DNA of 64,000 bases from Streptomyces lydicus (GTDB lineage: Bacteria; Actinomycetota; Actinomycetes; Streptomycetales; Streptomycetaceae), in the NCBI RefSeq assembly GCF_004125265.1, contig NZ_RDTE01000003.1, positions 4,526,001-4,590,000 on the forward strand. Reading direction: 5' to 3'. Positions 16,739 to 25,113 of the stretch are shown in pieces (positions within the stretch are counted from its first letter, which is position 1; every line of letters starts with the position of its first letter). Both the position numbers and the translations under genes were made by a program. Below the pieces are notes generated by a model. That model was not told the DNA's origin. It saw only the letters and a list, made by a program, of their open reading frames with translations, and ran no database searches.

Positions 16739-16819
16739 CCCACCTGTGCCCGCCCTCGCCCCTTACTCTGGTGTCGCAATCGTCATCGTCATCGGCATCG
16801 GCAAGGGGACAGCGACAGC

Positions 16820-16996
16820 ATGTACGGCTGGATCTGGCGGCATCTGCCGGGCAACACCTGGGTGAAGGCACTGATTTCCCTGGTGCTCGCGCTGGCGGTC
16901 GTCTTCGTACTCTTCCAGTACGTCTTTCCGTGGGCGGAGCCGCTGCTCCCCTTCAATGACGTCACTGTCGACCAAGGGATGGCAGCCGTCCGATGA
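16820..16996 (+). CDS. Small single-pass membrane protein upstream of trpG
   Basis: 58 aa, starting MYGWIWRHLPGNTWVKALIS and ending at TGA 16994-16996. A strong hydrophobic segment (ALISLVLALAVVFVLFQYVFPW, about 17-38) has a short polar tail. The stop overlaps the trpG start as ATGA, which supports a real, translated gene. Such small membrane proteins commonly precede this amidotransferase gene in Streptomyces. Function unknown. Confidence 0.82.
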   Translation: MYGWIWRHLPGNTWVKALISLVLALAVVFVLFQYVFPWAEPLLPFNDVTVDQGMAAVR

Positions 16997-17649
16997 CCGC
17001 ACGGATTCTCGTCGTCGACAACTACGACAGCTTCGTCTTCAACCTCGTCCAGTACCTCTACCAACTGGGTGCCGAATGCGAGGTGCTGCGCAACGACGAG
17101 GTCGAGCCGCGGCATGCGCGGGACGGCTTCGACGGTGTGCTGCTGTCCCCCGGCCCCGGTACCCCCGAGCAGGCAGGCGTCTGCGTCGACATGGTCCGGC
17201 ACTGCGCGGACACCGGCATCCCGGTCTTCGGCGTGTGCCTGGGCATGCAGTCGATGGCGGTCGCTTACGGCGGCGTGGTGGACCGGGCGCCCGAGCTGCT
17301 GCACGGCAAGACCTCACCCGTCCTCCACGAGGGCGCCGGGGTCTTCGCCGGCCTGCCCTCCCCGTTCACCGCCACCCGCTACCACTCCCTCGCCGTCGAG
17401 CCCGACACCGTCCCCGACGAATTGCTCGTCACCTCCTGGACGGAGGCCGAGGAGGTCCCCGGCGGGCGGATCGTGATGGGTCTGCGGCACCGCGAACTAC
17501 CGGTCGAGGGGGTGCAGTTCCACCCCGAGTCGGTGCTGACGGAGTGGGGGCACCGGATGCTGGCCAACTGGCTCGTCGAATGCGGCGACGAGGGGGCGGT
17601 GGAGCGCTCCACGGGGCTGGCCCCGGTGGTCGGCAAGGCCGGCGCGTGA
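16993..17649 (+). CDS. trpG: Aminodeoxychorismate/anthranilate synthase glutamine amidotransferase subunit
   Basis: 218 aa, class I glutamine amidotransferase. The nucleophile Cys lies in GVCLGMQS, and the His-Glu of the triad in VQFHPESV. It hydrolyses glutamine and passes ammonia to a chorismate-binding partner to make p-aminobenzoate (PabA role) or anthranilate (TrpG role). Sequence alone does not separate the two, and no synthase subunit lies alongside. It is translationally coupled at both ends (ATGA with the small membrane protein, GTGA with the next sortase). Confidence 0.92.
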   Translation: MTARILVVDNYDSFVFNLVQYLYQLGAECEVLRNDEVEPRHARDGFDGVLLSPGPGTPEQAGVCVDMVRHCADTGIPVFGVCLGMQSMAVAYGGVVDRAPELLHGKTSPVLHEGAGVFAGLPSPFTATRYHSLAVEPDTVPDELLVTSWTEAEEVPGGRIVMGLRHRELPVEGVQFHPESVLTEWGHRMLANWLVECGDEGAVERSTGLAPVVGKAGA

Positions 17650-19190
17650 CCGACCCACGCCCCGGGCGTGAAGGGAGATCCTACGAGCCGGACGGTTCGC
17701 AGCGGTCGTACGGGCCGCCGCAGTCGTACGGGTCGCAGGAACCGCAGGGATCACAGGATCCGTACGGGTACCCCGACGCGTTCGAGGCGGCGGTGGAGCA
17801 GCTCGACGATCCGCTGAACGATCCGCTGCCGGGCCAGGCGGCACCACCGGCACCCGCGCCCGCTCCGTACGGGCAGCCGGGCCGGGGGCGACGGCGGGGC
17901 AGGGCGGCGCAGGAGGGCGGGAGCCAGGGCTCACCGTGGTTCCGCCCGCATCTGGAGCCGGAAGGCCCGTCCCGGCCGGACGGGCAGGCCCACGGCGCCG
18001 AGCGGGCCCCCTACGACCAGGGAGCCGGCCCCGGCCACGCCCCCCGCCCCACGGCGGCGGACTCGATATCCCGGCCGTATGTCGCACCGGAGACACCGGT
18101 ACTGCCCGCTCCCGCGCCCGCCGTGCGGCCCGATGCTGCCGTCAGCCCCGCGCCTGCCGCGCGCCCCAGGCCCGCCGCGCGCCCCGCTCCGGCCGCCGCC
18201 GCACCGTGGCAGGGCGACAACGAGACCATGGCGCTGCGTCAGGCGGAGCAGCCCGAGCATGAGGCCGTTTCACGTGAAACGGACACCTCGGTTTCACGTG
18301 AAACCGAGACATCGGCATCCACCGCGGCGTCGACTCCGGCGTCCGGCGGCCGAGCGGCCCGGCGGAAGGCCGCTCAGGAGGCCGCCAAGCGAGGAGGACG
18401 GCGCGGGCGCCACGGCGGCGCTGCTGCCGCCACAGCAGACGCTGCAACAGCCTCTGAAGCGGCGCCCGCTGCCATGTCCCGGCTGGAGGCCCGGCAGGCC
18501 GCGCGCGCCGCCAAGGACAGCCCCAGCCTGATCGCCAGCCGCGCGCTGGGCGAAGTGTTCATCACCCTCGGCGTGCTGATGCTGCTGTTCGTCACCTATC
18601 AGCTCTGGTGGACGAATGTGAGGGCCGAAGAGGAGGCGGGCGGCGCCACCACCAACCTGCAGCACGAGTGGGACAAGGGCGGCGGCGAGAAGAAGAACCT
18701 CGCGGACGGTGAGCGCTTCGGGATCATGTACATCCCGAAGCTCGATGTGAAAGCCCCGATAGCCGAGGGAATCGACAAGCATCGTGTGCTGGACCACGGC
18801 ATGATCGGTCACTACGACAAGAACAGCGGGGTCAAGACGGCGATGCCCTGGGACAAGAAGGGCAACTTCGCGGTGGCGGCGCATCGCAACACGCACGGCG
18901 AGCCGTTCCGCTACGTCAACAAGCTCACCAGGGGCGACAAGATCATCGTCGAGACGAAGAGCTCGTACTACACCTACGAGATGGAGAGCATCCTCCCCCA
19001 GACGTCTCCGAGCAACACCAGTGTGATCGGCCCCGTGCCGCCCGGGTCGGGGTTCACCGGACCCGGCCGCTACATCACCCTGACGACCTGTACCCCGGAG
19101 TTCACCAGTACCTATCGGATGATCGTCTGGGGCAAGATGGTCGACGAGCGGCCGCGGAGCAAGGGCAAACCGGATGCGCTCGCCGGCTGA
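17646..19190 (+). CDS. Class E sortase with about 290-residue disordered N-terminal region
   Basis: 514 aa. The N-terminal half is low complexity (YGS/PQ repeats, then Pro/Ala-rich, then VSRETDTSVSRETETS) and presumably cytoplasmic. A TM helix near residues 300-320 (LGEVFITLGVLMLLFVTYQLWW) leads to the sortase barrel with VAAHRNTHG, LTTCTPEF and YRMIVWG as His, Cys and Arg. GTG 17646 overlaps the trpG stop. The class resembles SrtE1/SrtE2 of S. coelicolor, which anchor long chaplins. Two parS sites lie in the coding part of the linker at 18267-18304. Confidence 0.9.
   Translation: MTDPRPGREGRSYEPDGSQRSYGPPQSYGSQEPQGSQDPYGYPDAFEAAVEQLDDPLNDPLPGQAAPPAPAPAPYGQPGRGRRRGRAAQEGGSQGSPWFRPHLEPEGPSRPDGQAHGAERAPYDQGAGPGHAPRPTAADSISRPYVAPETPVLPAPAPAVRPDAAVSPAPAARPRPAARPAPAAAAPWQGDNETMALRQAEQPEHEAVSRETDTSVSRETETSASTAASTPASGGRAARRKAAQEAAKRGGRRGRHGGAAAATADAATASEAAPAAMSRLEARQAARAAKDSPSLIASRALGEVFITLGVLMLLFVTYQLWWTNVRAEEEAGGATTNLQHEWDKGGGEKKNLADGERFGIMYIPKLDVKAPIAEGIDKHRVLDHGMIGHYDKNSGVKTAMPWDKKGNFAVAAHRNTHGEPFRYVNKLTRGDKIIVETKSSYYTYEMESILPQTSPSNTSVIGPVPPGSGFTGPGRYITLTTCTPEFTSTYRMIVWGKMVDERPRSKGKPDALAG
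18267..18304. promoter_or_regulatory. Two parS sites inside the sortase gene
   Basis: Exact copies of GTTTCACGTGAAAC at 18267-18280 and 18291-18304, 24 bp centre to centre. This is the ParB-binding centromere sequence of Streptomyces. Both copies are read in the same frame as VSRET, so the palindrome sets part of the protein's disordered linker. Confidence 0.92.
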
Positions 19191-19215
19191 GTGAACACAA
19201 GAGGGGTGCTGCGCG

Positions 19216-19956
19216 GTGACTGCAACCGGAACCGACGAGGAATGTGACCGGTCTGCGCCACCACCCCGGCCGCGCCGGGGGCGCAGGGCCATCGCCGCCG
19301 TCATCAGCGTCATCGGTGAACTGCTGATCACGGCCGGGGTCATCCTGGGCTTGTTCGTCGCCTACTCGCTGTGGTGGACCAATGTCCTCGCCGACCGCGC
19401 CGCGCACCAGCAGGGCGACCAGGTCCGCAAGCACTGGGCGAGCAACGGCCCCAAGGGCCCGGGGAAGCTGGACACCAAGGACGGCATCGGCTTTCTGCAC
19501 GTACCGGCGATGGACAACGGCGAGGTCCTGGTCAAGAAGGGCACCGACTCCGAGATCCTCAACGAGGGCGTGGCCGGTTACTACACCAAGCCGGTCAAGT
19601 CGGAGCTCCCGGAGGACAAGAAGGGCAACTTCACCCTCGCCGCGCACCGTGACGGCCACGGCGCGAAGTTCCACAACATCGACAAGCTCAAGGACGGCGA
19701 CCCGATCGTCTTCGAGACGAAGGACACCTGGTACGTCTACAAGGTGTTCGCGACGCTGCCCGAGACCTCGAAGTACAACGTGGACGTCCTCGACGACATC
19801 CCGAAGGAATCCGGCAAGCACAAGGCGGGCCGCTTCATCACCCTCACGACCTGCACCCCGGTCTACACCTCGAACTACCGCTACATCGTCTGGGGCGAGC
19901 TGGAACGCACCGAGAAGGTCGATGCGGACCGCACCCCCCCGAAGGAACTCCGCTAG
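19216..19956 (+). CDS. Class E sortase
   Basis: 246 aa. N-terminal TM helix at about 28-53 (VISVIGELLITAGVILGLFVAYSLWW), then a sortase domain with His144 (LAAHRDGHG), Cys213 (LTTCTPVY) and Arg222 (NYRYIVWG). It starts with GTG 19216, 25 bp after the preceding sortase, so the two are probably one transcript. The TM segment and the order match the S. coelicolor srtE1-srtE2 pair. An intrinsic terminator follows at 20044-20075. Confidence 0.93.
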   Translation: MTATGTDEECDRSAPPPRPRRGRRAIAAVISVIGELLITAGVILGLFVAYSLWWTNVLADRAAHQQGDQVRKHWASNGPKGPGKLDTKDGIGFLHVPAMDNGEVLVKKGTDSEILNEGVAGYYTKPVKSELPEDKKGNFTLAAHRDGHGAKFHNIDKLKDGDPIVFETKDTWYVYKVFATLPETSKYNVDVLDDIPKESGKHKAGRFITLTTCTPVYTSNYRYIVWGELERTEKVDADRTPPKELR

Positions 19957-20043
19957 CCGGACCGGACCGGACCGGACCGGACCCGGCCCGGCCCCACACG
20001 CCCAAGGACCTGTGCGGCGGTTCGGCGATGCGGACAACGAAGA

Positions 20044-20075
20044 AGCCCCGGCACCCTTCCCAGGGTGCCGGGGCT
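20044..20075. terminator. Bidirectional hairpin between sortase and pknB
   Basis: A perfect 14-bp stem, AGCCCCGGCACCCT (20044-20057) with AGGGTGCCGGGGCT (20062-20075), has a 4-nt loop. It sits between convergent genes, so it can end both transcripts. No clear T tract. Confidence 0.8.
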
Positions 20076-20100
20076 CCGTGCTTCCTCGTCGCGGGGACCG

Positions 20101-22092
20101 TTAGTGGTTGCCTCCGAAGGCTCCGCTGAAGAGGCCGCCACCGCCGTCGTTACCGTTGCCGCCACCGCCGACGGTCGTCAGCGTCACGGTGGTGGTCTTG
20201 GGATCGGACGGCGTGTTGGCCTGCGGGTCCTGGTTGATGACGCGGGCGTTGTCGTCCGGCGGACTGCCGCCGGTGAGCTGGAGGTTGGTGAAGCCGGCCT
20301 GCTGAAGCGCCTGCTTCGCATCCTTCAGCTTCTGTCCGACCACACCCGGAACCGGTGTCTGAGCGCCCGCCTTGCCGACCGTGAGGGTCACGGTGGAGTT
20401 CACCTTGGCGTCGGTGTTGCCCGCCGGGCTCTGGTCGATCACCTTGCCGACCTGGTTGGGGTCGGGGGTTTCCTGCTCGCTCTTGGAGACCTTGAAGCCC
20501 AGGTCCTGCAGCTGCCTCTGGGCCGCGGCGAAGTCCTGGCCCTTGACGTCGGGGACCTGCTTCTTCGGGCTCTCCGTGGCGATCGACAGCGTGATCTTCG
20601 CGTCCTTGGTCCGCTGCGAGTTCGCCTTCGGGTCCTGATCCGCGACGGTGCCGGGGTCACGGTCGGAGACCATGGGCTTGCTCTCGATATTGGTGAAGCC
20701 CTTTTCCTCGAGATCCTTGCGCGCCTGGTCCTCGGGCAGACCCGTGACGCTGGGCACCGTGATCTTCTCCTGGCCCGTGCACAGCGTGACGGTGACGGTG
20801 TCGTCCTTGCCGATCTCCTTGCCGGGCTTCGGACTCTGCTCGGTGACCTGGCCCTTCTTGACGTTGTCGCAGGCCTTGCGGCCCCCCTCGGTGACCTGGA
20901 AGCTGCCGTTCCTGCCGAACGACTTGGCTTCCTTGAGGGTCTTGCCGACGAGGTTGGGCACCGGCGTGGTGCCGCTCTTGCTGTTGCCGGTGAACATCGC
21001 CTTGCCGATGAAGATCGCACCGACCAGGACGAGGACGGCCGCCAGCACCAGCAGGATCGTCGAGGTGTTGCTCTTCTTCTGGCCGCCGCCACGGCGCCGG
21101 TCGCCGCGGTCGTCGTAGCCGTAGCCCCCGTCGTCCGGGTTCATCGGCGGCAGCATGGAGGTCTGGCCGGCCGGGTCCTGCGGCCGCAGCATGGTGGTCG
21201 GCTGGTCCTGGTCGTAGCCGCCCGCGCCCATGCCGGAGCTCGCCGCCACCGGCTGTCCGTCCAGCGCCGCCTCGATGTCGGCCCGCATCTCGTCGGCCGA
21301 CTGATAGCGGTAGTCGGGGTCCTTGACCAGCGCCTTCAGGACGATGGCGTCCATCTCCGGCGTGATCTCGGGGTCGAAGTTGCTGGGCTTCTGGGGCTCC
21401 TCGCGGACATGCTGATAGGCCACCGCGACCGGTGAGTCACCGACGAACGGCGGCCGGACGGTCAGCAGCTCGTAGAGCAGACAGCCGGTGGAGTACAGGT
21501 CGGAGCGGGCGTCGACCTGCTCGCCCTTGGCCTGCTCGGGAGAGAGGTACTGCGCCGTGCCGATGACCGCCGCGGTCTGCGTCATCGTCATACCGGCATC
21601 GCCCATGGCCCGGGCGATGCCGAAGTCCATGACCTTGACCTGGCCGGTGCGCGTCAGCATGACGTTGGCCGGCTTGATGTCACGGTGGACGATGCCGGCC
21701 CGGTGGGAGTACTCCAGCGCCTGGAGGACACCGGTGGTCATCTCCAGCGACCGCTCGGGCAGCAGCTTTCTTCCGGAGTGCAGAAGCTCACGCAGCGTGG
21801 AGCCGTCGACGTACTCCATGACGATGTACGGGATCGAGACACCGTCGACGTAGTCCTCGCCGGTGTCGTAGACCGCGACGATCGACGGATGGTTCAGCGA
21901 GGCGGCCGACTGGGCCTCACGGCGGAACCGGGCCTGGAAGGACGGATCACGGGCGAGGTCCACCCGCAGCGTCTTCACAGCTACGGTGCGGCCCAGGCGG
22001 GTGTCATGCGCGAGGTACACCTCGGCCATGCCACCGCGGCCGAGCACCGAGCCCAGCTCGTACCGGCCGCCGAGGCGACGCGGCTCTTCCAT
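20101..22092 (-). CDS. pknB: PASTA-domain serine/threonine kinase PknB
   Basis: 663 aa. Kinase domain about 1-275: LGRGGMAEVYLA, VAVKTL, HRDIKPANVML, DFGIAR, SPEQ. A juxtamembrane linker leads to one TM helix (STILLVLAAVLVLVGAIFIG, about 340-360). Four extracellular PASTA repeats follow (openings TPVPNLVGKTL, ITVPSVTGLP, KQVPDVKGQD, TPVPGVVGQK), which bind muropeptides or lipid II. It controls growth and wall synthesis by phosphorylating FHA and division proteins. It is the last gene of the fhaA-fhaB-PP2C-ftsW-pbpA-pknB cluster, with a 146-bp gap before it that may hold its own promoter. Confidence 0.97.
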   Translation of the reverse strand: MEEPRRLGGRYELGSVLGRGGMAEVYLAHDTRLGRTVAVKTLRVDLARDPSFQARFRREAQSAASLNHPSIVAVYDTGEDYVDGVSIPYIVMEYVDGSTLRELLHSGRKLLPERSLEMTTGVLQALEYSHRAGIVHRDIKPANVMLTRTGQVKVMDFGIARAMGDAGMTMTQTAAVIGTAQYLSPEQAKGEQVDARSDLYSTGCLLYELLTVRPPFVGDSPVAVAYQHVREEPQKPSNFDPEITPEMDAIVLKALVKDPDYRYQSADEMRADIEAALDGQPVAASSGMGAGGYDQDQPTTMLRPQDPAGQTSMLPPMNPDDGGYGYDDRGDRRRGGGQKKSNTSTILLVLAAVLVLVGAIFIGKAMFTGNSKSGTTPVPNLVGKTLKEAKSFGRNGSFQVTEGGRKACDNVKKGQVTEQSPKPGKEIGKDDTVTVTLCTGQEKITVPSVTGLPEDQARKDLEEKGFTNIESKPMVSDRDPGTVADQDPKANSQRTKDAKITLSIATESPKKQVPDVKGQDFAAAQRQLQDLGFKVSKSEQETPDPNQVGKVIDQSPAGNTDAKVNSTVTLTVGKAGAQTPVPGVVGQKLKDAKQALQQAGFTNLQLTGGSPPDDNARVINQDPQANTPSDPKTTTVTLTTVGGGGNGNDGGGGLFSGAFGGNH

Positions 22093-22238
22093 AAGCTTCT
22101 CCAGCCCTCTCCGTCAGTCCCGACCGCACCGGTGTGTGGTCCGGCGGTGTGCTGTCCGGGCATACCGTACCCGGCACGCCCTACCGGACCGGGCCGGTGC
22201 CGCAACCTGATACGTGACCGGTATCGGCATGACCCGCG

Positions 22239-23708
22239 TCACTTCTCGCCTTCGAGTACCGCCTGCATGACGCGCTTCGCGATCGGAGCGGCAAGCTTTC
22301 CGCCGGCGATGTCGTCGCGAAGAGTGTCGGATCCCTCAATGACGACCGCGACCGCGACCGGGGTGCCCTTGTCGGTTTTCGCGTAGGAGATGAACCAGGC
22401 GTACGGGTTGTCCTTGTTGTTCTCGCCGTGCTGGGCGGTACCGGTCTTTCCGCCGACGGTGACGCCCGGGATCTGAGCGCTGGTTCCCGTGCCCTGCTTG
22501 ACCACGGTTTCCATGATGCTCTGCACCTTCTGGGCGTTCTCCGCGCTGAGCGGCTGGCTCATCTCCTGCGGCGTGTGCTTCTGGACCACATTGAGGTTCG
22601 GCGCGACCAGCTGGTCGACCATGTACGGCTTCATCAGCTTGCCGCCGTTGGCGACCGCGGACGCGACCATGGCCATCTGCAGCGGCGTGGCACGGTTGGA
22701 GGCCTGGCCGATGCCCGCCATGGCGTTCTGCGGCCGGTTGTCCGTGGGGTAGATGCTCTCCGAGGCGCGGACCGGAGTGTTGATCCCCGGGTCGTTGAAG
22801 CCGAACTTCTCCGCCTCGGCCTTCATCTTCTTGTTGCCGAGGTCCGCGCTGATCTTGCCGAACACCGTGTTGCAGGACCAGCGCAGCGCCTCGCGCAGGC
22901 TGGCGTCCTTGCAGGGGATGTTGCCCTCGTTCTTCAGCGGCAGGCCCGAGGTGTCGGGGAGCGTGTAGGGCAGCGGGGAGTCGGTCTTGGAGTTGACGTC
23001 GTGGTAGAGGCCGTTCTCCAGGGCCGCCGAGGCCGTGACGACCTTGAAGGTGGAGCCGGGCGGGTAGGTCTGGCGCAGCGCCCGGTTGAGCATCGGCTCG
23101 TCGGCGTCGTTCTTCTTCTGCAGCGCGCTGTACGCCTCGGCGTCCTTGTTGCTCATCCCGGCGAAGGAGGACGGGTCGTACGACGGGGTGCTGGCCAGGG
23201 CCAGGATCGCGCCGGTCTCCGGGTTGATCGCGGCGACCGCGCCCTTCTGCTTGCCCAGGCCGTCGTAGGCGGCCTTCTGGGCCCTGGCGTCGAGGGTGGT
23301 CACCACGTTGCCGCCCTTCTGCTTGCCGCCGGTGAACATGTCCACCGTGCGGCTGAAGAAGAGCCTGTCGTCGGTGCCGCTGAGGATGCCGTCGTTCAGC
23401 TTCTCGAGCTGGTTGGCGTCGAAGGCCTGCGAGGCGTAGCCGGTGACCGGCGCCCACATCTTGCCGTTCTTGTACGTGCGCTTGTACTTGAAGTCGCCGC
23501 TGTCGGTGGTCGTGGAGCCGGTGATGGCCTTGCCGTCGACGATGATGTTGCCGCGCGGCGTGCTGTAGCGCTCGATCGCGACGCGGCGGTTGTGCGGATC
23601 GTTCTTGAGCTGGTCACCCTCGACGAACTGCACCCAGTTGACGCGGACCAGCAGAGCGAGGACGAGCAGGCCGCAGAAGATCGCGACCCGGCGCAGGGGC
23701 TTGTTCAC
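22239..23708 (-). CDS. pbpA: Class B penicillin-binding protein (PbpA type transpeptidase)
   Basis: 489 aa. N-terminal TM helix (VAIFCGLLVLALLVRVNWVQF), a dimerisation/pedestal region, then the transpeptidase domain. Active-site motifs are SxxK in PPGSTFKVV, SxN in RWSCNTVF and KTG in GGKTGTAQHG. It cross-links peptidoglycan with its SEDS partner, encoded immediately upstream; the GTG start overlaps that gene by 4 bp. This is the mycobacterial PbpA layout. The cluster order argues for a role in elongation or septation, not beta-lactam resistance. Confidence 0.95.
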   Translation of the reverse strand: MNKPLRRVAIFCGLLVLALLVRVNWVQFVEGDQLKNDPHNRRVAIERYSTPRGNIIVDGKAITGSTTTDSGDFKYKRTYKNGKMWAPVTGYASQAFDANQLEKLNDGILSGTDDRLFFSRTVDMFTGGKQKGGNVVTTLDARAQKAAYDGLGKQKGAVAAINPETGAILALASTPSYDPSSFAGMSNKDAEAYSALQKKNDADEPMLNRALRQTYPPGSTFKVVTASAALENGLYHDVNSKTDSPLPYTLPDTSGLPLKNEGNIPCKDASLREALRWSCNTVFGKISADLGNKKMKAEAEKFGFNDPGINTPVRASESIYPTDNRPQNAMAGIGQASNRATPLQMAMVASAVANGGKLMKPYMVDQLVAPNLNVVQKHTPQEMSQPLSAENAQKVQSIMETVVKQGTGTSAQIPGVTVGGKTGTAQHGENNKDNPYAWFISYAKTDKGTPVAVAVVIEGSDTLRDDIAGGKLAAPIAKRVMQAVLEGEK

Positions 23709-25090
23709 GGGCGGACCACCTGGGTCATCTCGGCGTCGGTGGACGGGGCGGGAGCCGGCGCCGGACGGCGCGCGGTGTCGCTGATCCGGAGCAGGATCGC
23801 GACCAGTGCCCAGTTGGCGATCACGGACGAGCCACCCTGGGCGAGGAACGGCATCGTCATACCCGTCAGGGGGATCAGGCCCGTCACACCGCCGGCGACG
23901 ACGAAGACCTGCAGCGCGAAGGCGCCGGACAGGCCGATCGACAGCAGCTTGCCGAACGGGTCGCGGGCGGCCAGCGCCGTGCGGATACCGCGCTCGATCA
24001 GCAGGCCGTACAGCAGCAGGATGGCCATCAGCCCGGCGAGGCCGACCTCCTCGCCGACCGTGGCGAGAATGTAGTCACTCTTCGGCGCGATACCCAGGAT
24101 GAGGCGGGAGTAGCCCTGTCCCAGACCGGAGCCGAGGATGCCGCCGGACCCGAAGGAGTACATCGCCTGGGCGGTCTCGGTGACACCGCCGTTCAGCAGC
24201 TCCAGCGGGTTGAGCCAGTTGTGGACACGCGTCTGGACGTGCGACTCGAACGTCGCCACCGCGACCGCGCCGCCCGCGCTGAGCAGCAGACCGAACACGA
24301 TCCAGCTGGTGCGCTCGGTGGCCACGTACAGCATCACGACGAACAGACCGAAGAAGAGCAGCGAGGTACCCAGGTCGGTCTCGAAGACCAGGATCATCAG
24401 GCTCAGCGCCCAGATGACGAGGATGGGCCCGAGGTCACGGCCGCGCGGGAGGTAGAGCCCCATGAAGCGGCGGCTGGCCAGCGCCAGCGCGTCCCGCTTC
24501 ACCATCAGGTAGCCGGCGAAGAAGATCGCGATGATGATCTTCGCGAACTCACCGGGCTGCAGCGAGCCGAGACCCGGAATCGTGATCCAGATCTTCGCGC
24601 CGTTCACCCCGGGGAAGAACACCGGCGCGACCAGCAGGACCAGCGCCACCACCATCGAGATGTAGGTGTAGCGCTGCAGGACACGGTGGTCCTTGAGGAA
24701 GATCAGGATGGCGAGGAAGAAGGCGACACCGAGCGTCGACCACATCAGCTGGTTGGGCGCCATCGCCTTGCCCAGCGAGGGCTCCTGGTCCAGCCGCCAG
24801 ATGAAGATCAGTCCCAGCCCGTTGAGCAGGGTGGCGATGGGCAGCATCAGCGGGTCCGCGTACGGCGCCCACTTGCGGACGACGAGATGCGCGACGCCCG
24901 CCAGCAGGCCCAGGCCCAGGCTGTAGCCCAGCACGCCGGCCGGCACCGAACCGTCCTTGGCCAGCCCGACGTTGATGTAGGCGAACACCGGAATCAGCAC
25001 CGCGAAGATGAGCATCGCCAGCTCGGTGTTGCGGCGGCTCGGGGCTCCGATGGTGCCGATGGTGGTGGTGTTGGTGGTGCTGCTGCTCAT
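23705..25090 (-). CDS. SEDS-family peptidoglycan glycosyltransferase (FtsW/RodA)
   Basis: 461 aa with about 12 TM helices. Conserved SEDS features include the ATTFKVG-equivalent GLGSLQPGEFAKI region, the QAMYSFGSGGILGSGLGQGYS loop and the C-terminal GLIPLTGMTMPFLAQGGSS. It polymerises lipid II and pairs with the class B PBP next to it. Whether it serves elongation (RodA) or division (FtsW) cannot be settled here; the position next to pbpA favours the RodA role. ATG 25088-25090, 23 bp after the PP2C gene. Confidence 0.94.
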   Translation of the reverse strand: MSSSTTNTTTIGTIGAPSRRNTELAMLIFAVLIPVFAYINVGLAKDGSVPAGVLGYSLGLGLLAGVAHLVVRKWAPYADPLMLPIATLLNGLGLIFIWRLDQEPSLGKAMAPNQLMWSTLGVAFFLAILIFLKDHRVLQRYTYISMVVALVLLVAPVFFPGVNGAKIWITIPGLGSLQPGEFAKIIIAIFFAGYLMVKRDALALASRRFMGLYLPRGRDLGPILVIWALSLMILVFETDLGTSLLFFGLFVVMLYVATERTSWIVFGLLLSAGGAVAVATFESHVQTRVHNWLNPLELLNGGVTETAQAMYSFGSGGILGSGLGQGYSRLILGIAPKSDYILATVGEEVGLAGLMAILLLYGLLIERGIRTALAARDPFGKLLSIGLSGAFALQVFVVAGGVTGLIPLTGMTMPFLAQGGSSVIANWALVAILLRISDTARRPAPAPAPSTDAEMTQVVRP

Positions 25091-25113
25091 GAGATCTACG
25101 GCCCCCTAGGCCC

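Noticed and set aside
19956..19986. CCGGA pentamer run as a functional site
   Set aside because: Short simple repeat in a spacer between convergent genes; no symmetry beyond the repeat.
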